Counted from the first letter of the stretch, positions 54,959 through 63,704 are shown. The stretch is DNA of 64,000 bases from Fimenecus sp964540535 (GCA_964540535.1 CAZIMO010000001.1:124001-188000), one strand, 5' to 3'. Notes: generated by a model not told the origin, from the sequence alone. Translations and numbers: made by a program.

Positions 54959-54973
54959 TGTTTTTCTCCTTTC

Positions 54974-56221
54974 TTATTCACTGAAAATATCTGACATCAT
55001 ATAAAACGAACCGCAAACAAGTATTGTTTCGTTATTTTCAGTATTTGAAAGCATATATTTATAACCATCTTTAGGATTATTTATAAATTTGCAATTTCCA
55101 CAGTATTTTTCTGTGATTTTTTTAAGCTCTTCGCCGTTCATAGCTCTCGGATTTGAGGGTGTTACGGTAACAGCGGATTTACAGAGCGGTGCAATTTTGC
55201 TGACATAACCTTCAACATCCTTATCAGCCATTAAGCCGATGAGCATATTTATATTTTTCACATTATATTTTACAAGAAAATCGTGAAGCGCATTTGCACA
55301 GCCCTCGTTATGGCCGCCGTCACGGATAATCATAGGATTTTCGCCGATAATCTCCATTCGGGCAAGCATTTTTGTATTTTCAATGCCCTGTGCGATTGAA
55401 GCTTCATCTATACCGATTATTTTTGCGGCTTCAATGGCATTAACAGTGTTTTCAATTTGATGGTTGCCCGTTAGCCTTGTTTTATAATGCTTCTTATTAT
55501 AATCAAATTCTGTTCCGAAAATTAAATCGTCCGTAATCTGCGCAGCCTTTGGATTTGTAAAAGTGAGCCTTGCTCCTCTGTCTTCACAAGTTTTACGTAT
55601 CACATTATAGGCAGCTTCGATTTGATTAAGCGATGTTACAACCCTTGTGCCGTTCTTTATAATCCCGCATTTTTCAAAGGCGATTTTTTCAATTGTATCA
55701 CCCAAAATTGCAGTATGGTCAAGTGAAATTGATGTTATAACTACCGCTTCGGGTTTAGTAATCACATTAGTAGCGTCAAAACGACCGCCAAGACCTACTT
55801 CTACTACTGCCCATTCACAGCCCTGCTCATAAAAGCAAAGAAACGCGGCGGCTGTAATAGCTTCAAATTCGGTAATGATTATGTCTTTTCTGTTCAGCTC
55901 TTCAATTTTTTCACGAACCTTGGTAATGCTTTCTGCAAGCAGATTTTTTGAGATGTTTTTGCCGTCGATTTGTATGCGTTCGCAGAAATCAATTACAAAC
56001 GGCGAAGTAAAAAGTCCTGTTTTTTTACCGCTTGCAGTGAGCATACACGAAAGCATTGTTGAGGTTGAGCCTTTCCCGTTTGTGCCTGCAATATGCACGG
56101 TTTTAAGCTTTTCCTGTGGATTGCCCAGCATTTCCAAAAGCATAGATATGCGTTCAAGCCCCGGCTTTATGCCGAACGCAAGAAGTGAATGTATATATTC
56201 TACTGATTTAGTATAGTTCAT
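54974..56221 (-). CDS. folC: Folylpolyglutamate synthase/dihydrofolate synthase
   Basis: A Mur-ligase-fold enzyme adding glutamate to folates. P-loop AGTNGKGSTSTML near residue 47; VEVGLGGRFDATN near 138; SLDHTAILGDTIEKIAFEKCG near 168. Length 415 aa is usual. It starts 4 bp after nadC. No other folate gene is adjacent, so the operon link with NAD genes may be incidental. Confidence 0.95.
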   Translation of the reverse strand: MNYTKSVEYIHSLLAFGIKPGLERISMLLEMLGNPQEKLKTVHIAGTNGKGSTSTMLSCMLTASGKKTGLFTSPFVIDFCERIQIDGKNISKNLLAESITKVREKIEELNRKDIIITEFEAITAAAFLCFYEQGCEWAVVEVGLGGRFDATNVITKPEAVVITSISLDHTAILGDTIEKIAFEKCGIIKNGTRVVTSLNQIEAAYNVIRKTCEDRGARLTFTNPKAAQITDDLIFGTEFDYNKKHYKTRLTGNHQIENTVNAIEAAKIIGIDEASIAQGIENTKMLARMEIIGENPMIIRDGGHNEGCANALHDFLVKYNVKNINMLIGLMADKDVEGYVSKIAPLCKSAVTVTPSNPRAMNGEELKKITEKYCGNCKFINNPKDGYKYMLSNTENNETILVCGSFYMMSDIFSE

Positions 56222-56225
56222 AGGC

Positions 56226-57062
56226 TTATTTCATTTTCATTGAGATGTCAAAAGCTTTTACGGAATGAGTCAACGCACCCAAAGAAATAATATCAACGCC
56301 TGTTTTTGCAACTTCTGCGATATTTTCAAGCGTGATATTGCCCGAAGCTTCGGTTTTTGCTCTGCCGTCAATATATTTAACGCATTCTGCCATTTGCTCA
56401 TTATTCATATTGTCGAGCATAATAATATCTGCGCCTGCGTCTATCGCCTCTTTAACCTCGTCAAAATTGCGGGTTTCAACCTCAATTTTAACCATATGGC
56501 CAAGCTTTGAACGCAAAATTTCCACTGCATTTGTTATTCCGCCGCCTGCATCAATATGATTATCTTTCAACATTGCACCGTCAGAAAGATTATAACGGTG
56601 ATTTTTGCCGCCTCCGCAAATTACCGCATACTTCTGCAATGCGCGAAGTCCCGGGAGAGTTTTACGGGTATCGGTTACAGAAGCCTTTGTGCCTTCGCAA
56701 AGCTTCACAGCCTTATTAGTTGCAGTTGCAATGCCCGACATATGCTGAATTATATTGAGCGCTGTTCTTTCGCCTTTAAGCAGGCAAGCGGTTTTGCCGT
56801 TAAACTCAACAATCAAATCGCCTGCCTTGACCTCGTCACCGTCATTTTTATGAACGGTATATGAGAAAGTTTCATCAAGCAGAGTGAACACACGCATTGC
56901 GATTTCAAGTCCGCAAAGAACGCCGTCTGCCTTTGCGATAAAATATGAATCATTCCGCTGATTTTCGGGAATTAAGTAATCGGCAGAAACATCAATATAG
57001 TTAATATCTTCACTGATAGCGTTCTTTATAAGCTCATCAACATAAAACTGATTTAATTTCAT
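56226..57062 (-). CDS. nadC: Quinolinate phosphoribosyltransferase
   Basis: Converts quinolinate and PRPP to nicotinate mononucleotide. TIM-barrel-like core with TRKTLPGLRALQKYAV (near residue 132), GGGKNHRYNLSDGAMLKDNH (near 150) and the C-terminal phosphate site VDIISLGALTHSVKAFDIS. Length 278 aa is standard. The start overlaps the nadB stop (ATGA), confirming a nadB-nadC operon. Confidence 0.97.
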   Translation of the reverse strand: MKLNQFYVDELIKNAISEDINYIDVSADYLIPENQRNDSYFIAKADGVLCGLEIAMRVFTLLDETFSYTVHKNDGDEVKAGDLIVEFNGKTACLLKGERTALNIIQHMSGIATATNKAVKLCEGTKASVTDTRKTLPGLRALQKYAVICGGGKNHRYNLSDGAMLKDNHIDAGGGITNAVEILRSKLGHMVKIEVETRNFDEVKEAIDAGADIIMLDNMNNEQMAECVKYIDGRAKTEASGNITLENIAEVAKTGVDIISLGALTHSVKAFDISMKMK

Positions 57063-58519
57063 CTGTCATTTACCTCCTTGAGAATTATATATGCAACGGT
57101 TGCAAGGCTTAAAGCCTCACAGTAATCGGTTGTAATTTTGAATTTACCGTTTTTAAGGCGAGTCAGAATTTCACGCACCCGTTTATATCCGTTTCGCACT
57201 GCGTCTTCATTGGCGGGCATTACGAAATATGAGCGCTGCATAATATTTCTAATTTCTGTGCGGACACCTTTAATAAGCGGAGCACCGTCAAGATCGAGCT
57301 TTTCGTTTTCGCTTTCTTTTACTTCGGGATAACCCATATTTATGCAACGGACAATATCATCTGCACAGCGTTTACCGAACACAAGAGCCTCTAACAGCGA
57401 ATTGCTTGCAAGTCGGTTTTTGCCGTGAACACCTGTGTTTGAGCATTCGCCCACTGCATAAAGCCTTGAAACCGTTGTGCGTGAATTAAGGTCAACCTCA
57501 ATTCCGCCCATTAAATAATGCTGGCAGGGGAAAATCGGAATTAAATCCTTGGTAATATCAACATTATATTTTAAACAACCCTCATAAATGCCCGGGAAAC
57601 GGTTTAGAAGATAATTACAGTCACGGTGGGTTATATCAAGATAAAAATTATTACTGCCCGTTCGGCGTGATTCAATAATAATTGACTTTGAAACAACATC
57701 GCGTGGGGCAAGTTCTAACCTTTCGTCATAGCGGTGCATAAAACGCTCTTTATTGCAGTTAAGAAGATACGCACCCTCGCCGCGAACGGCTTCACTTATC
57801 AAAAACTGCTCTCTGCCGTCAGAATTAAAAGCGGTTGGGTGGAACTGAACATAGCTTAAATTTTTAATTCTTGCGCCCAATTCAAAAGCAAGACGAATAC
57901 CGTCGCCCGTTGCTACGCTTGGGTTGGTGGTGTATTTATAAACCCTGCCGATACCGCCAGTTGCAAGCACACAATAGCTTGAAAAGATTTCGTCTTGACC
58001 GTTATCGGTTAAAATATGGGCGCAAATACCGCTTTTTACCCTTGTGAGCTTAAAGACCGGCATATTTTCAATTATTGTGATATTCTTTCTTGTTTGAGCC
58101 TCGGCAACCATTTTGCGAACCAATTCAGCGCCCGTAGTATCTTTATGATGAACAATTCTGCGTCGGCAATGACCGCCCTCAAGTGTCATATTAAGACCGC
58201 CGTCAGGACCTTTATCAAATTCAACACCGTATTCTATGATTTTACGAACCTCTTGAGGACCTTCGTGAACAAGAGTTGTAACTGCGTCAATATCGTTAGC
58301 CTGCTGACCTGCAATCATAGTATCGTTAATATGCAAATCGTAGCTGTCGTTTTCTAAATCGAGAACCGCCGCAACACCGCCCTGCGCCAATGAAGAATTT
58401 GAGTCGGTATTGCTCTTTTTAGCAAGCATTATAACATTTAAATTTTCAGGTAATGAAAGTGCCGTGTTAAGTCCTGCAACACCGCAGCCCACTATCAGCA
58501 CATCACATTTTTTTGACAT
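57059..58519 (-). CDS. nadB: L-aspartate oxidase
   Basis: Flavoenzyme oxidising aspartate to iminoaspartate in de novo NAD synthesis; in anaerobes fumarate is the electron acceptor. FAD site CDVLIVGCGVAGLNTALSLP near residue 4, SSLAQGGVAAV near 42, HHKDTTGAELVRKM near 125 and GECSNTGVHGKNRLASNSLL near 358. I start at the ATG at 58519; an upstream TTG (58540) is unlikely, because GAAGGAAG lies between them. nadA, which completes the step to quinolinate, is not in the window. Confidence 0.95.
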   Translation of the reverse strand: MSKKCDVLIVGCGVAGLNTALSLPENLNVIMLAKKSNTDSNSSLAQGGVAAVLDLENDSYDLHINDTMIAGQQANDIDAVTTLVHEGPQEVRKIIEYGVEFDKGPDGGLNMTLEGGHCRRRIVHHKDTTGAELVRKMVAEAQTRKNITIIENMPVFKLTRVKSGICAHILTDNGQDEIFSSYCVLATGGIGRVYKYTTNPSVATGDGIRLAFELGARIKNLSYVQFHPTAFNSDGREQFLISEAVRGEGAYLLNCNKERFMHRYDERLELAPRDVVSKSIIIESRRTGSNNFYLDITHRDCNYLLNRFPGIYEGCLKYNVDITKDLIPIFPCQHYLMGGIEVDLNSRTTVSRLYAVGECSNTGVHGKNRLASNSLLEALVFGKRCADDIVRCINMGYPEVKESENEKLDLDGAPLIKGVRTEIRNIMQRSYFVMPANEDAVRNGYKRVREILTRLKNGKFKITTDYCEALSLATVAYIILKEVNDR

Positions 58520-58642
58520 TTTAAAGCCATCTTCCTTCAAAAATGAAAAGTTTCAAAAAAATATAGTTATACGATTGATATAATATCATATATTTTCCAA
58601 AAATAACAGAGTTTTTTTATATTTTACATTGAAAAAACATAT

Positions 58643-58679
58643 AAAAAAACGCCTCTCCTGCAAAACACAGAAGAGGCGC
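58643..58679 (-). terminator. Terminator of small membrane protein gene
   Basis: On the minus strand CGCCTCT-t-CTG, loop, CAG-g-AGAGGCG followed by T7, 20 bp after the stop at 58699. Confidence 0.9.
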
Positions 58680-58698
58680 AAAAAAGCAAGCTGATAAA

Positions 58699-58872
58699 TT
58701 ACTTTTTCCGTGAAAGGAAAAATGCACAAATACAAATGGCAATTCCTATAACAAAAGCTATTAAAGCAAGAAATTCACTTAAGAAAACCGCTGAAATAAC
58801 GCCAAATAATATAATACCTATTCCGATCAGCGAAAGCAAAATGTATGATACTAATTCATCTAAACTTTTCAT
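58699..58872 (-). CDS. 57-aa small membrane protein
   Basis: An open frame of 57 codons with AGGAGG 10 nt before its ATG. The product starts MKSLDELVSY, then two hydrophobic segments (residues about 10-29 and 32-54, separated by LSEF), and ends SRKK inside. It is too short to have been picked up by length filters, but ribosome site, hydrophobic pattern and a dedicated terminator make it convincing. No family recognised. The frame just upstream (58879-59037) ends inside its ribosome site, suggesting it was once the downstream partner of another gene. Confidence 0.75.
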   Translation of the reverse strand: MKSLDELVSYILLSLIGIGIILFGVISAVFLSEFLALIAFVIGIAICICAFFLSRKK

Positions 58873-58878
58873 AAGTAA

Positions 58879-59037
58879 TTATCCTCCTAAAGAGTATCTA
58901 AAATTAACATTTGTGGCAGCCTCATTATAGCTACTTCTATTTATATCAGTAATTTTAGGTGAACCAGAAATCATTGAACCCCTAGGCAACAATATAATAA
59001 ATGCCGAACCCGCTGTTCGTTTGTATCTTGCAGATAA
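58879..59037 (-). pseudogene. Possible truncated gene upstream of small membrane protein
   Basis: A 52-codon open stretch with no good start (an internal ATG would give 31 residues). Its end reads SGSPKITDINRSSYNEAATN then VNFRYSLGG and its stop overlaps the AGGAGG site of the next gene, the usual layout of a real coupled gene. An in-frame TGA bounds it upstream. I read it as the 3' end of a lost gene, with low certainty. The plus strand is also open here, so chance is possible. Confidence 0.3.
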
Positions 59038-59184
59038 TCAGAAAAAATATGTTTATATTCACATTTTTATTTCGACATCAGCATATCATTTTATAGTTAA
59101 AATGTCAAATAGTAAATCAACATCTTTGAAAACCTGAATTTCAACAGATAATTTTGCAAGTAATTCTACATTTTACAAATTCAC

Positions 59185-59213
59185 TTGACACAAAATATGG
59201 CTTGTGATATACT
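59185..59213 (+). promoter_or_regulatory. Strong promoter of scfA
   Basis: TTGACA, 17-nt spacer, TATACT, followed by a 45-nt leader with TTAGGAGA as ribosome site. Close to consensus, consistent with abundant precursor peptide transcription. Confidence 0.85.
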
Positions 59214-59257
59214 TGGTTATGTAAATATTTGAAATTATTCAGTTAGGAGATATTCAA

Positions 59258-59407
59258 ATGGAAAGAATCAGAACTATCGAAACAAGAGATCTTAAAGAGA
59301 GCGCAGTTAAGGGCGGTTGCGGCGAATGCCAGACATCTTGCCAGTCAGCTTGCAAGACATCTTGCGGTGTTGCTAATCAGCAGTGCGAAAACTGCGAAAG
59401 CAAATAA
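59258..59407 (+). CDS. scfA: SCIFF precursor peptide (seven-Cys variant)
   Basis: A 49-aa ribosomal peptide of the SCIFF class (six cysteines in forty-five residues), substrate of the radical SAM enzyme encoded downstream, which in studied cases forms a Cys-to-Thr thioether. The core GGCGECQTSCQSACKTSC (residues 19-36) is the classic SCIFF signature. After it come QQC and ENC, so this copy has seven Cys, one beyond the usual six. Leader residues 1-18 are charged. Ribosome site AGGAGA 7 nt upstream. Biological role of SCIFF is unknown although it is near universal in Clostridia. Confidence 0.95.
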   Translation: MERIRTIETRDLKESAVKGGCGECQTSCQSACKTSCGVANQQCENCESK

Positions 59408-59426
59408 GAATTTAAATTATGCTTAA

Positions 59427-59458
59427 AACAGGTAATACACCTCGTATTACCTGTTTTT
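59427..59458 (+). terminator. Intercistronic terminator between scfA and scfB
   Basis: Stem AACAGGTAATAC/GTATTACCTGTT with a 5-nt loop and T6, 20 bp after the scfA stop. Since no promoter of good quality is seen before scfB, it probably acts as an attenuator giving excess peptide over enzyme. Confidence 0.88.
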
Positions 59459-59489
59459 TGTTGAGAAGGAATTAGTGTGAAAAATACAG

Positions 59490-59566
59490 TGAAAGGAACG
59501 ATACCGTGCATAAAAAGTCGTTTTTAACAGCTCTTTGTGCGAATTCTGTATCGCATGGCGATTTTT
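59490..59566 (+). promoter_or_regulatory. Structured leader element, copy B
   Basis: Second copy of the 77-nt element at 26483, ending directly before the scfB ATG. P1 CGATAC (59499-59504)/GTATCG (59548-59553); P2 CGTGCA (59505-59510)/TGTGCG (59536-59541), where two pairs become U-G and G-U relative to copy A; P3 TAAAAA (59511-59516)/TTTTTA (59521-59526) closed by GTCG. Competing hairpin ATCGC-ATG-GCGAT (59550-59562) plus TTTT. The reading frame seen through copy A is stopped by TAA here, so the conserved object is nucleic acid, not peptide. Confidence 0.7.
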
Positions 59567-60949
59567 ATGGTACATCAATATAAATTAAACGGATATAATA
59601 TTGTGCTTGACACCTGCTCCGGCTCTGTTCATGTTGTTGATGAAATAGCTTTTGACATTATTGCAACATATAAAGAAAAATCAACCGAAGAAATTGTTGA
59701 TTATATTCTTAATACATACAAAAACGAAGAAATCAGCGAAAAAGATGTTTTGGAATGTCTTGAAGATGTAAAGAGCCTTGAAAATGCAGGCAAGCTTTAT
59801 ACACCTGACACATATGAAAATATGGCGTTTGATTTCAAAAACAGAAATACTGTAATTAAGGCGCTTTGTCTGCATGTGGCGCACTCCTGCAATCTTAACT
59901 GCGAATACTGTTTTGCAAGTCAGGGCAAATATCATGGCGAGCGTGCGCTTATGAGCTTTGAGGTTGGCAAACGCGCGCTTGATTTTCTTATTGAAAATTC
60001 TGGAACACGCAGAAATCTTGAGGTTGACTTTTTCGGCGGCGAGCCTTTAATGAATTGGGATGTTGTGAAAGAACTTGTTGCTTATGCAAGAGTACAGGAA
60101 AAAATTCATAACAAGAATTTCCGCTTTACGCTCACAACAAACGGCATTTTAATTGACGACGATGTTATTGATTTTTGCAACCGTGAAATGAGCAATGTTG
60201 TTTTGAGCCTTGACGGAAGAAAAGAGGTTCACGACAGACTGCGCAAGGATTATCAAGGCCGTGGAAGTTACGACATAATTGTTCCTAAATTCCAAGAATT
60301 TGTTAAGCGCCGCGGTGATAAAAACTACTATATGCGCGGTACTTTTACCCATAATAACATCGATTTCACCAATGACATTTTTCATATGGCTGACCTTGGT
60401 TTTACTGAACTCAGTATGGAACCCGTTGTATGCTCTCCCGAAGATGCAAGCGCTTTGACAAAAGAAGATTTGCCGGTGCTTTTTGAGCAATATGAAATTC
60501 TTGCAAAAGAAATGATAAAACGCAAAAAGGCGGGCAATGGCTTCACATTCTACCACTATATGCTCGATCTCACACACGGTCCTTGTATTTACAAGAGAAT
60601 TTCGGGCTGCGGTTCGGGAACTGAATATATGGCGGTAACTCCCACCGGCGAGCTTTATCCCTGCCACCAATTTGTCGGCGATACAAAATATTTGCTCGGC
60701 GATATTTGGAACGGCGTAATCAATAAAGAAATTCAGAATGAATTTAAGCTTTGCAACGCTTATGCACGCAAGGAATGCGAAGATTGCTGGGCAAAGCTTT
60801 ACTGCTCCGGCGGATGTGCGGCAAATTCGTATCACGCTTCAGGAAAAATCACAGGCATTTATGAATACGGCTGTGAGCTTTTCAAGAAGAGAATTGAATG
60901 CGCAGTGATGATTCAAGTTGCTGAGCAAGACGAAAAAAACGAGGGATAA
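59567..60949 (+). CDS. scfB: SCIFF radical SAM maturase
   Basis: A 460-aa radical SAM/SPASM enzyme installing thioether links in the SCIFF peptide. The N-terminal MVHQYKLNGYNIVLD (from residue 1) is the hallmark start of SCIFF maturases and part of the peptide-binding RRE. The SAM cluster is HSCNLNCEYCFA (near 106). SPASM auxiliary clusters use Cys in SGCGSGTEYM (near 346), YPCHQF (near 365) and the run CNAYARKECEDCWAKLYCSGGC (two parts, near 397-418). Start at 59567 lacks a classical Shine-Dalgarno; the structured element directly precedes it. Confidence 0.96.
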   Translation: MVHQYKLNGYNIVLDTCSGSVHVVDEIAFDIIATYKEKSTEEIVDYILNTYKNEEISEKDVLECLEDVKSLENAGKLYTPDTYENMAFDFKNRNTVIKALCLHVAHSCNLNCEYCFASQGKYHGERALMSFEVGKRALDFLIENSGTRRNLEVDFFGGEPLMNWDVVKELVAYARVQEKIHNKNFRFTLTTNGILIDDDVIDFCNREMSNVVLSLDGRKEVHDRLRKDYQGRGSYDIIVPKFQEFVKRRGDKNYYMRGTFTHNNIDFTNDIFHMADLGFTELSMEPVVCSPEDASALTKEDLPVLFEQYEILAKEMIKRKKAGNGFTFYHYMLDLTHGPCIYKRISGCGSGTEYMAVTPTGELYPCHQFVGDTKYLLGDIWNGVINKEIQNEFKLCNAYARKECEDCWAKLYCSGGCAANSYHASGKITGIYEYGCELFKKRIECAVMIQVAEQDEKNEG

Positions 60950-60954
60950 ACTAA

Positions 60955-62283
60955 ATGAACACACCCATTGTTGACTTTGTGCAGAATTACACAGCGAGCA
61001 AAACTGCCCGACTGCATATGCCGGGTCATAAGGGTGTGTCTTTTTTAGGCTGTGAACAGCTTGATATAACTGAAATCAAAGGTGCTGACGAGCTTTATGC
61101 GCCTGCGGGAATAATCCGTGAAAGCGAAGAAAATGCTTCTTCACTTTTCGGTACGGCAAAAACGGTTTATTCTGCAGGCGGTTCAAGCCAAAGCATAAAC
61201 GCTATGCTTTATCTTGCATATTTGCGTGCTGATAAAGCGGCGCGCCCTTTTATATTGGCGGGGCGAAATGCTCACAAATCGTTTATTTATGCCCTTGCAA
61301 AGCTTGATGCTGACGCGGAATGGCTTTACCCCGAAAAATCCGACAGTATTTGCAGTTGTATTGTTACTGCAGATATTCTTGAAAAACGGCTTAACGCCAT
61401 TGACCGCAAGCCATTTGCGGTTTATATCACAAGCCCCGATTATTTGGGCGGTATTTGCGACATTGCGTCTTTGTCAAAGGTTTGCCGAAAATACGATATT
61501 CCCCTGCTTGTAGACAATGCTCACGGCAGTTACTTAAAATTCTGCAAAAATGATATGCACCCAATAAGCCTTGGGGCTGATATGTGCTGTGACTCTGCGC
61601 ACAAGACTCTGCCTGTACTGACGGGCGGCGGATACCTGCACATTGCGAAGAACGATAAATACAGATTTGCAAAAAATACAGTAAACGCAATGGCGGTTTT
61701 CGGATCAACAAGTCCGTCATATCTTATTTTGCAGTCGCTTGATTTATGTAACAGATATATTGACGAAAAAATCAGAAACAGTATTGAAAGCTGTACTGAA
61801 CGGGTTGAAGAGCTGAAACGTATAATCAGTAACAAGGGATTTAAAAATGTATCAGACGAGCCGTTAAAAATAACCGTTGATTTGCGTGGCTATGACTTTG
61901 ATTTTTCCGAACATCTGCGAAACAGCGGCATTGAATTTGAATATGCCGACCGTGATTTTGCGGTGCTGATGTTTTCGCCTCAAAATACGGATAAGGATTT
62001 TAAAAGAATTAAATCAGCATTTGAAAATCTTGATATCAAACGGCATAGCGACCCAAAAAGCATTGAAATTGAGATTGCGGAAAGAGTAATGACTATCCGT
62101 GAAGCGATTTTCAGCGAAAGCGAAGAAATTGACATTCAATCTGCCTCGGGCAGAGTTTGCGCAATCCCGACAGTTTCTTGCCCCCCTGCCATACCGATTG
62201 CTGTAAGCGGTGAAATAATCACAAATCAACATATTGAGTTGTTTAAACGGTACGGAATTTCCCAAATAAGCGTTATAAAATAA
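60955..62283 (+). CDS. Orn/Lys/Arg decarboxylase-like PLP enzyme
   Basis: A 442-aa fold-type I PLP enzyme of the basic amino acid decarboxylase group (SpeA/Cad, short Gram-positive form). N-terminal TARLHMPGHKG (near residue 18), SSQSINAMLYLAY (near 80), ADMCCDSAHKTLPVLTGGGY with the Schiff-base Lys (near 215), and a C-terminal domain ending IPIAVSGEIITNQHIEL. It would yield a polyamine precursor (agmatine, cadaverine or putrescine); which one cannot be told. It follows scfB by 5 bp, likely co-transcribed. Confidence 0.93.
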   Translation: MNTPIVDFVQNYTASKTARLHMPGHKGVSFLGCEQLDITEIKGADELYAPAGIIRESEENASSLFGTAKTVYSAGGSSQSINAMLYLAYLRADKAARPFILAGRNAHKSFIYALAKLDADAEWLYPEKSDSICSCIVTADILEKRLNAIDRKPFAVYITSPDYLGGICDIASLSKVCRKYDIPLLVDNAHGSYLKFCKNDMHPISLGADMCCDSAHKTLPVLTGGGYLHIAKNDKYRFAKNTVNAMAVFGSTSPSYLILQSLDLCNRYIDEKIRNSIESCTERVEELKRIISNKGFKNVSDEPLKITVDLRGYDFDFSEHLRNSGIEFEYADRDFAVLMFSPQNTDKDFKRIKSAFENLDIKRHSDPKSIEIEIAERVMTIREAIFSESEEIDIQSASGRVCAIPTVSCPPAIPIAVSGEIITNQHIELFKRYGISQISVIK

Positions 62284-62285
62284 CA

Positions 62286-62317
62286 AAACCGACAGGACTT
62301 GATTTTCCTGTCGGTTT
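62286..62317. terminator. Bidirectional terminator, decarboxylase and agr-like operon
   Basis: 12-bp stem AAACCGACAGGA/TCCTGTCGGTTT with T-rich tails on both strands, closing the scfAB unit and the convergent regulator operon. Confidence 0.92.
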
Positions 62318-62331
62318 GATTTTTATGTGTC

Positions 62332-62409
62332 TTATAACAATTTGCGGTTGGCGGTATTTTTTATTTCTTTAAATTCATCTTTGATAACTGAACACACAGA
62401 AACGGTCAT
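62332..62409 (-). CDS. 25-aa peptide coupled to AgrC-like kinase, AgrD-like C-terminus (tentative)
   Basis: The kinase stop codon and this ATG overlap (TGATG), a strong coupling signal. The peptide reads MTVSVCSVIK then DEFKEIKNTANRKLL. A Cys four residues before an Asp-Glu, followed by a charged tail, is the layout of the AgrD autoinducer core and its cleaved tail (core Cys plus four residues, then DE). The amphipathic N-terminal leader of AgrD is missing and no agrB is visible, so it could be a decayed or unusual peptide, or chance. No independent ribosome site. Confidence 0.4.
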   Translation of the reverse strand: MTVSVCSVIKDEFKEIKNTANRKLL

Positions 62410-63704
62410 CAATTTGATATGGGTATTAAAATTACTGTTTTAAATTCATTGTTTTCGTAGGTCCATTCTAATTCGCCTTCATAGTTTTTAAGAGTTTTAT
62501 TAACACTTCGCATTCCGTAGCCGTGAATATTTTTATTTTGCTTTCCTGTTACCAAGTTTGTACCGTCTTCTATAGGCTTTACGGAACAACTGTTTTTTAT
62601 AAGAATTTTACTGAATCTTTCATCTCTTTCCAATGTTAAACTGACATAAGAATTTTCTTCTTTTTCGGCACTTTCAACCGCATTGCTCAAAAGATTATCG
62701 AGTATGGCTGATAAATCATAGTCGCTGATAAATGAAAGGTTTTCGTTGAAAACGTATGTATCAAGCTTTATATGTTTATCTTTGCAAATTAAAGTGTATT
62801 TATTTATGATTACATCTAACAATCTATTCTTGGTTTTTGCATTTATAGATATTTCATTCGATTTATCATAAATATTCTGAATATATTCTTTTACGCTTTC
62901 TTCATCGGTAAGATTACTGATATTTATAAGGTTATTTCGAATATCGTGAATAAAAATTCGGGTTTCTTCGTCTTTTCTTTCAAGAATATCAAGATATTCC
63001 AAATTGATAGTCTGTTTTTGCTTAACTATTTCCATATCGTGTATCCTTTTTTGATTGGTAATAGCTATTTCATGAACAGCAAAAACAACAATATTGACAA
63101 TGAACATCAATACTATGGCGCTTATGCAAAGTGCGGTTGTTAATGTGGTTTCTTCAAAAAACTGGCTTTGTGTTCTTAAAACAAAAATAATAAAAAGCGT
63201 TGTAACAGGCAATACCGTCAAAAATACAGAAGCTCGTGAGCCTTCTTTTTCTGTCTGTTTTTTTGAGAACAAAGAAATTATAATTAAAAAAATAAAAAAT
63301 ACAAATCTTGAAGCAATGGCTTCTTCTGCAAAAATAGCCAAATCATTTTTGAAATGCATTATATTTAAGTCTAAAATGCCCGACACAAAAAACAGCACTA
63401 AATATTCTGAAAGCCATATCAATGCGCCAATTAACAGTGAATTGAAAATGGCCAATTTCCAATCGCACTTGAACGCTAAAAACATAACCAATCCGAATGC
63501 TATAAAACATGCAATTATATTAACTGCTTCACTGGAAAATGATATTAAAAGCAGCCACAAAATAAAATTTGCTACGAAACAAACAAGCAATGATGTCTTA
63601 AAATTCTTTCTGTAATCAAACAATCTGTGTCCGTACCAAAAGATAATGTATGTATTCAATATGTACACAAAAAACATTGCCGTGCAAAATACCGGCTGAC
63701 TCAT
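62409..63704 (-). CDS. AgrC-like sensor histidine kinase (GHKL)
   Basis: A 431-aa membrane kinase. Six or seven spans over residues about 5-200, then the phosphoacceptor His in RIFIHDIRNNLINISNL (near 253) and a GHKL ATPase domain: N box LDNLLSNAVESAEKE (near 338), G box NIHGYGMRSVNKTLK (near 400). This is the AgrC/HPK10 class that senses peptides. The start directly follows the stop of the upstream LytTR regulator, with AGAGG 8 nt before the ATG. Confidence 0.93.
   Translation of the reverse strand: MSQPVFCTAMFFVYILNTYIIFWYGHRLFDYRKNFKTSLLVCFVANFILWLLLISFSSEAVNIIACFIAFGLVMFLAFKCDWKLAIFNSLLIGALIWLSEYLVLFFVSGILDLNIMHFKNDLAIFAEEAIASRFVFFIFLIIISLFSKKQTEKEGSRASVFLTVLPVTTLFIIFVLRTQSQFFEETTLTTALCISAIVLMFIVNIVVFAVHEIAITNQKRIHDMEIVKQKQTINLEYLDILERKDEETRIFIHDIRNNLINISNLTDEESVKEYIQNIYDKSNEISINAKTKNRLLDVIINKYTLICKDKHIKLDTYVFNENLSFISDYDLSAILDNLLSNAVESAEKEENSYVSLTLERDERFSKILIKNSCSVKPIEDGTNLVTGKQNKNIHGYGMRSVNKTLKNYEGELEWTYENNEFKTVILIPISN

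Noticed and set aside
58736..58930. 64-codon plus-strand open frame
   Set aside because: It is antisense to the 57-aa membrane protein, lacks a ribosome site and has low-complexity content.
59258..59407. SCIFF peptide as a bacteriocin or metallothionein
   Set aside because: The Cys pattern and the dedicated maturase downstream identify SCIFF; no exporter, immunity gene or protease is adjacent.
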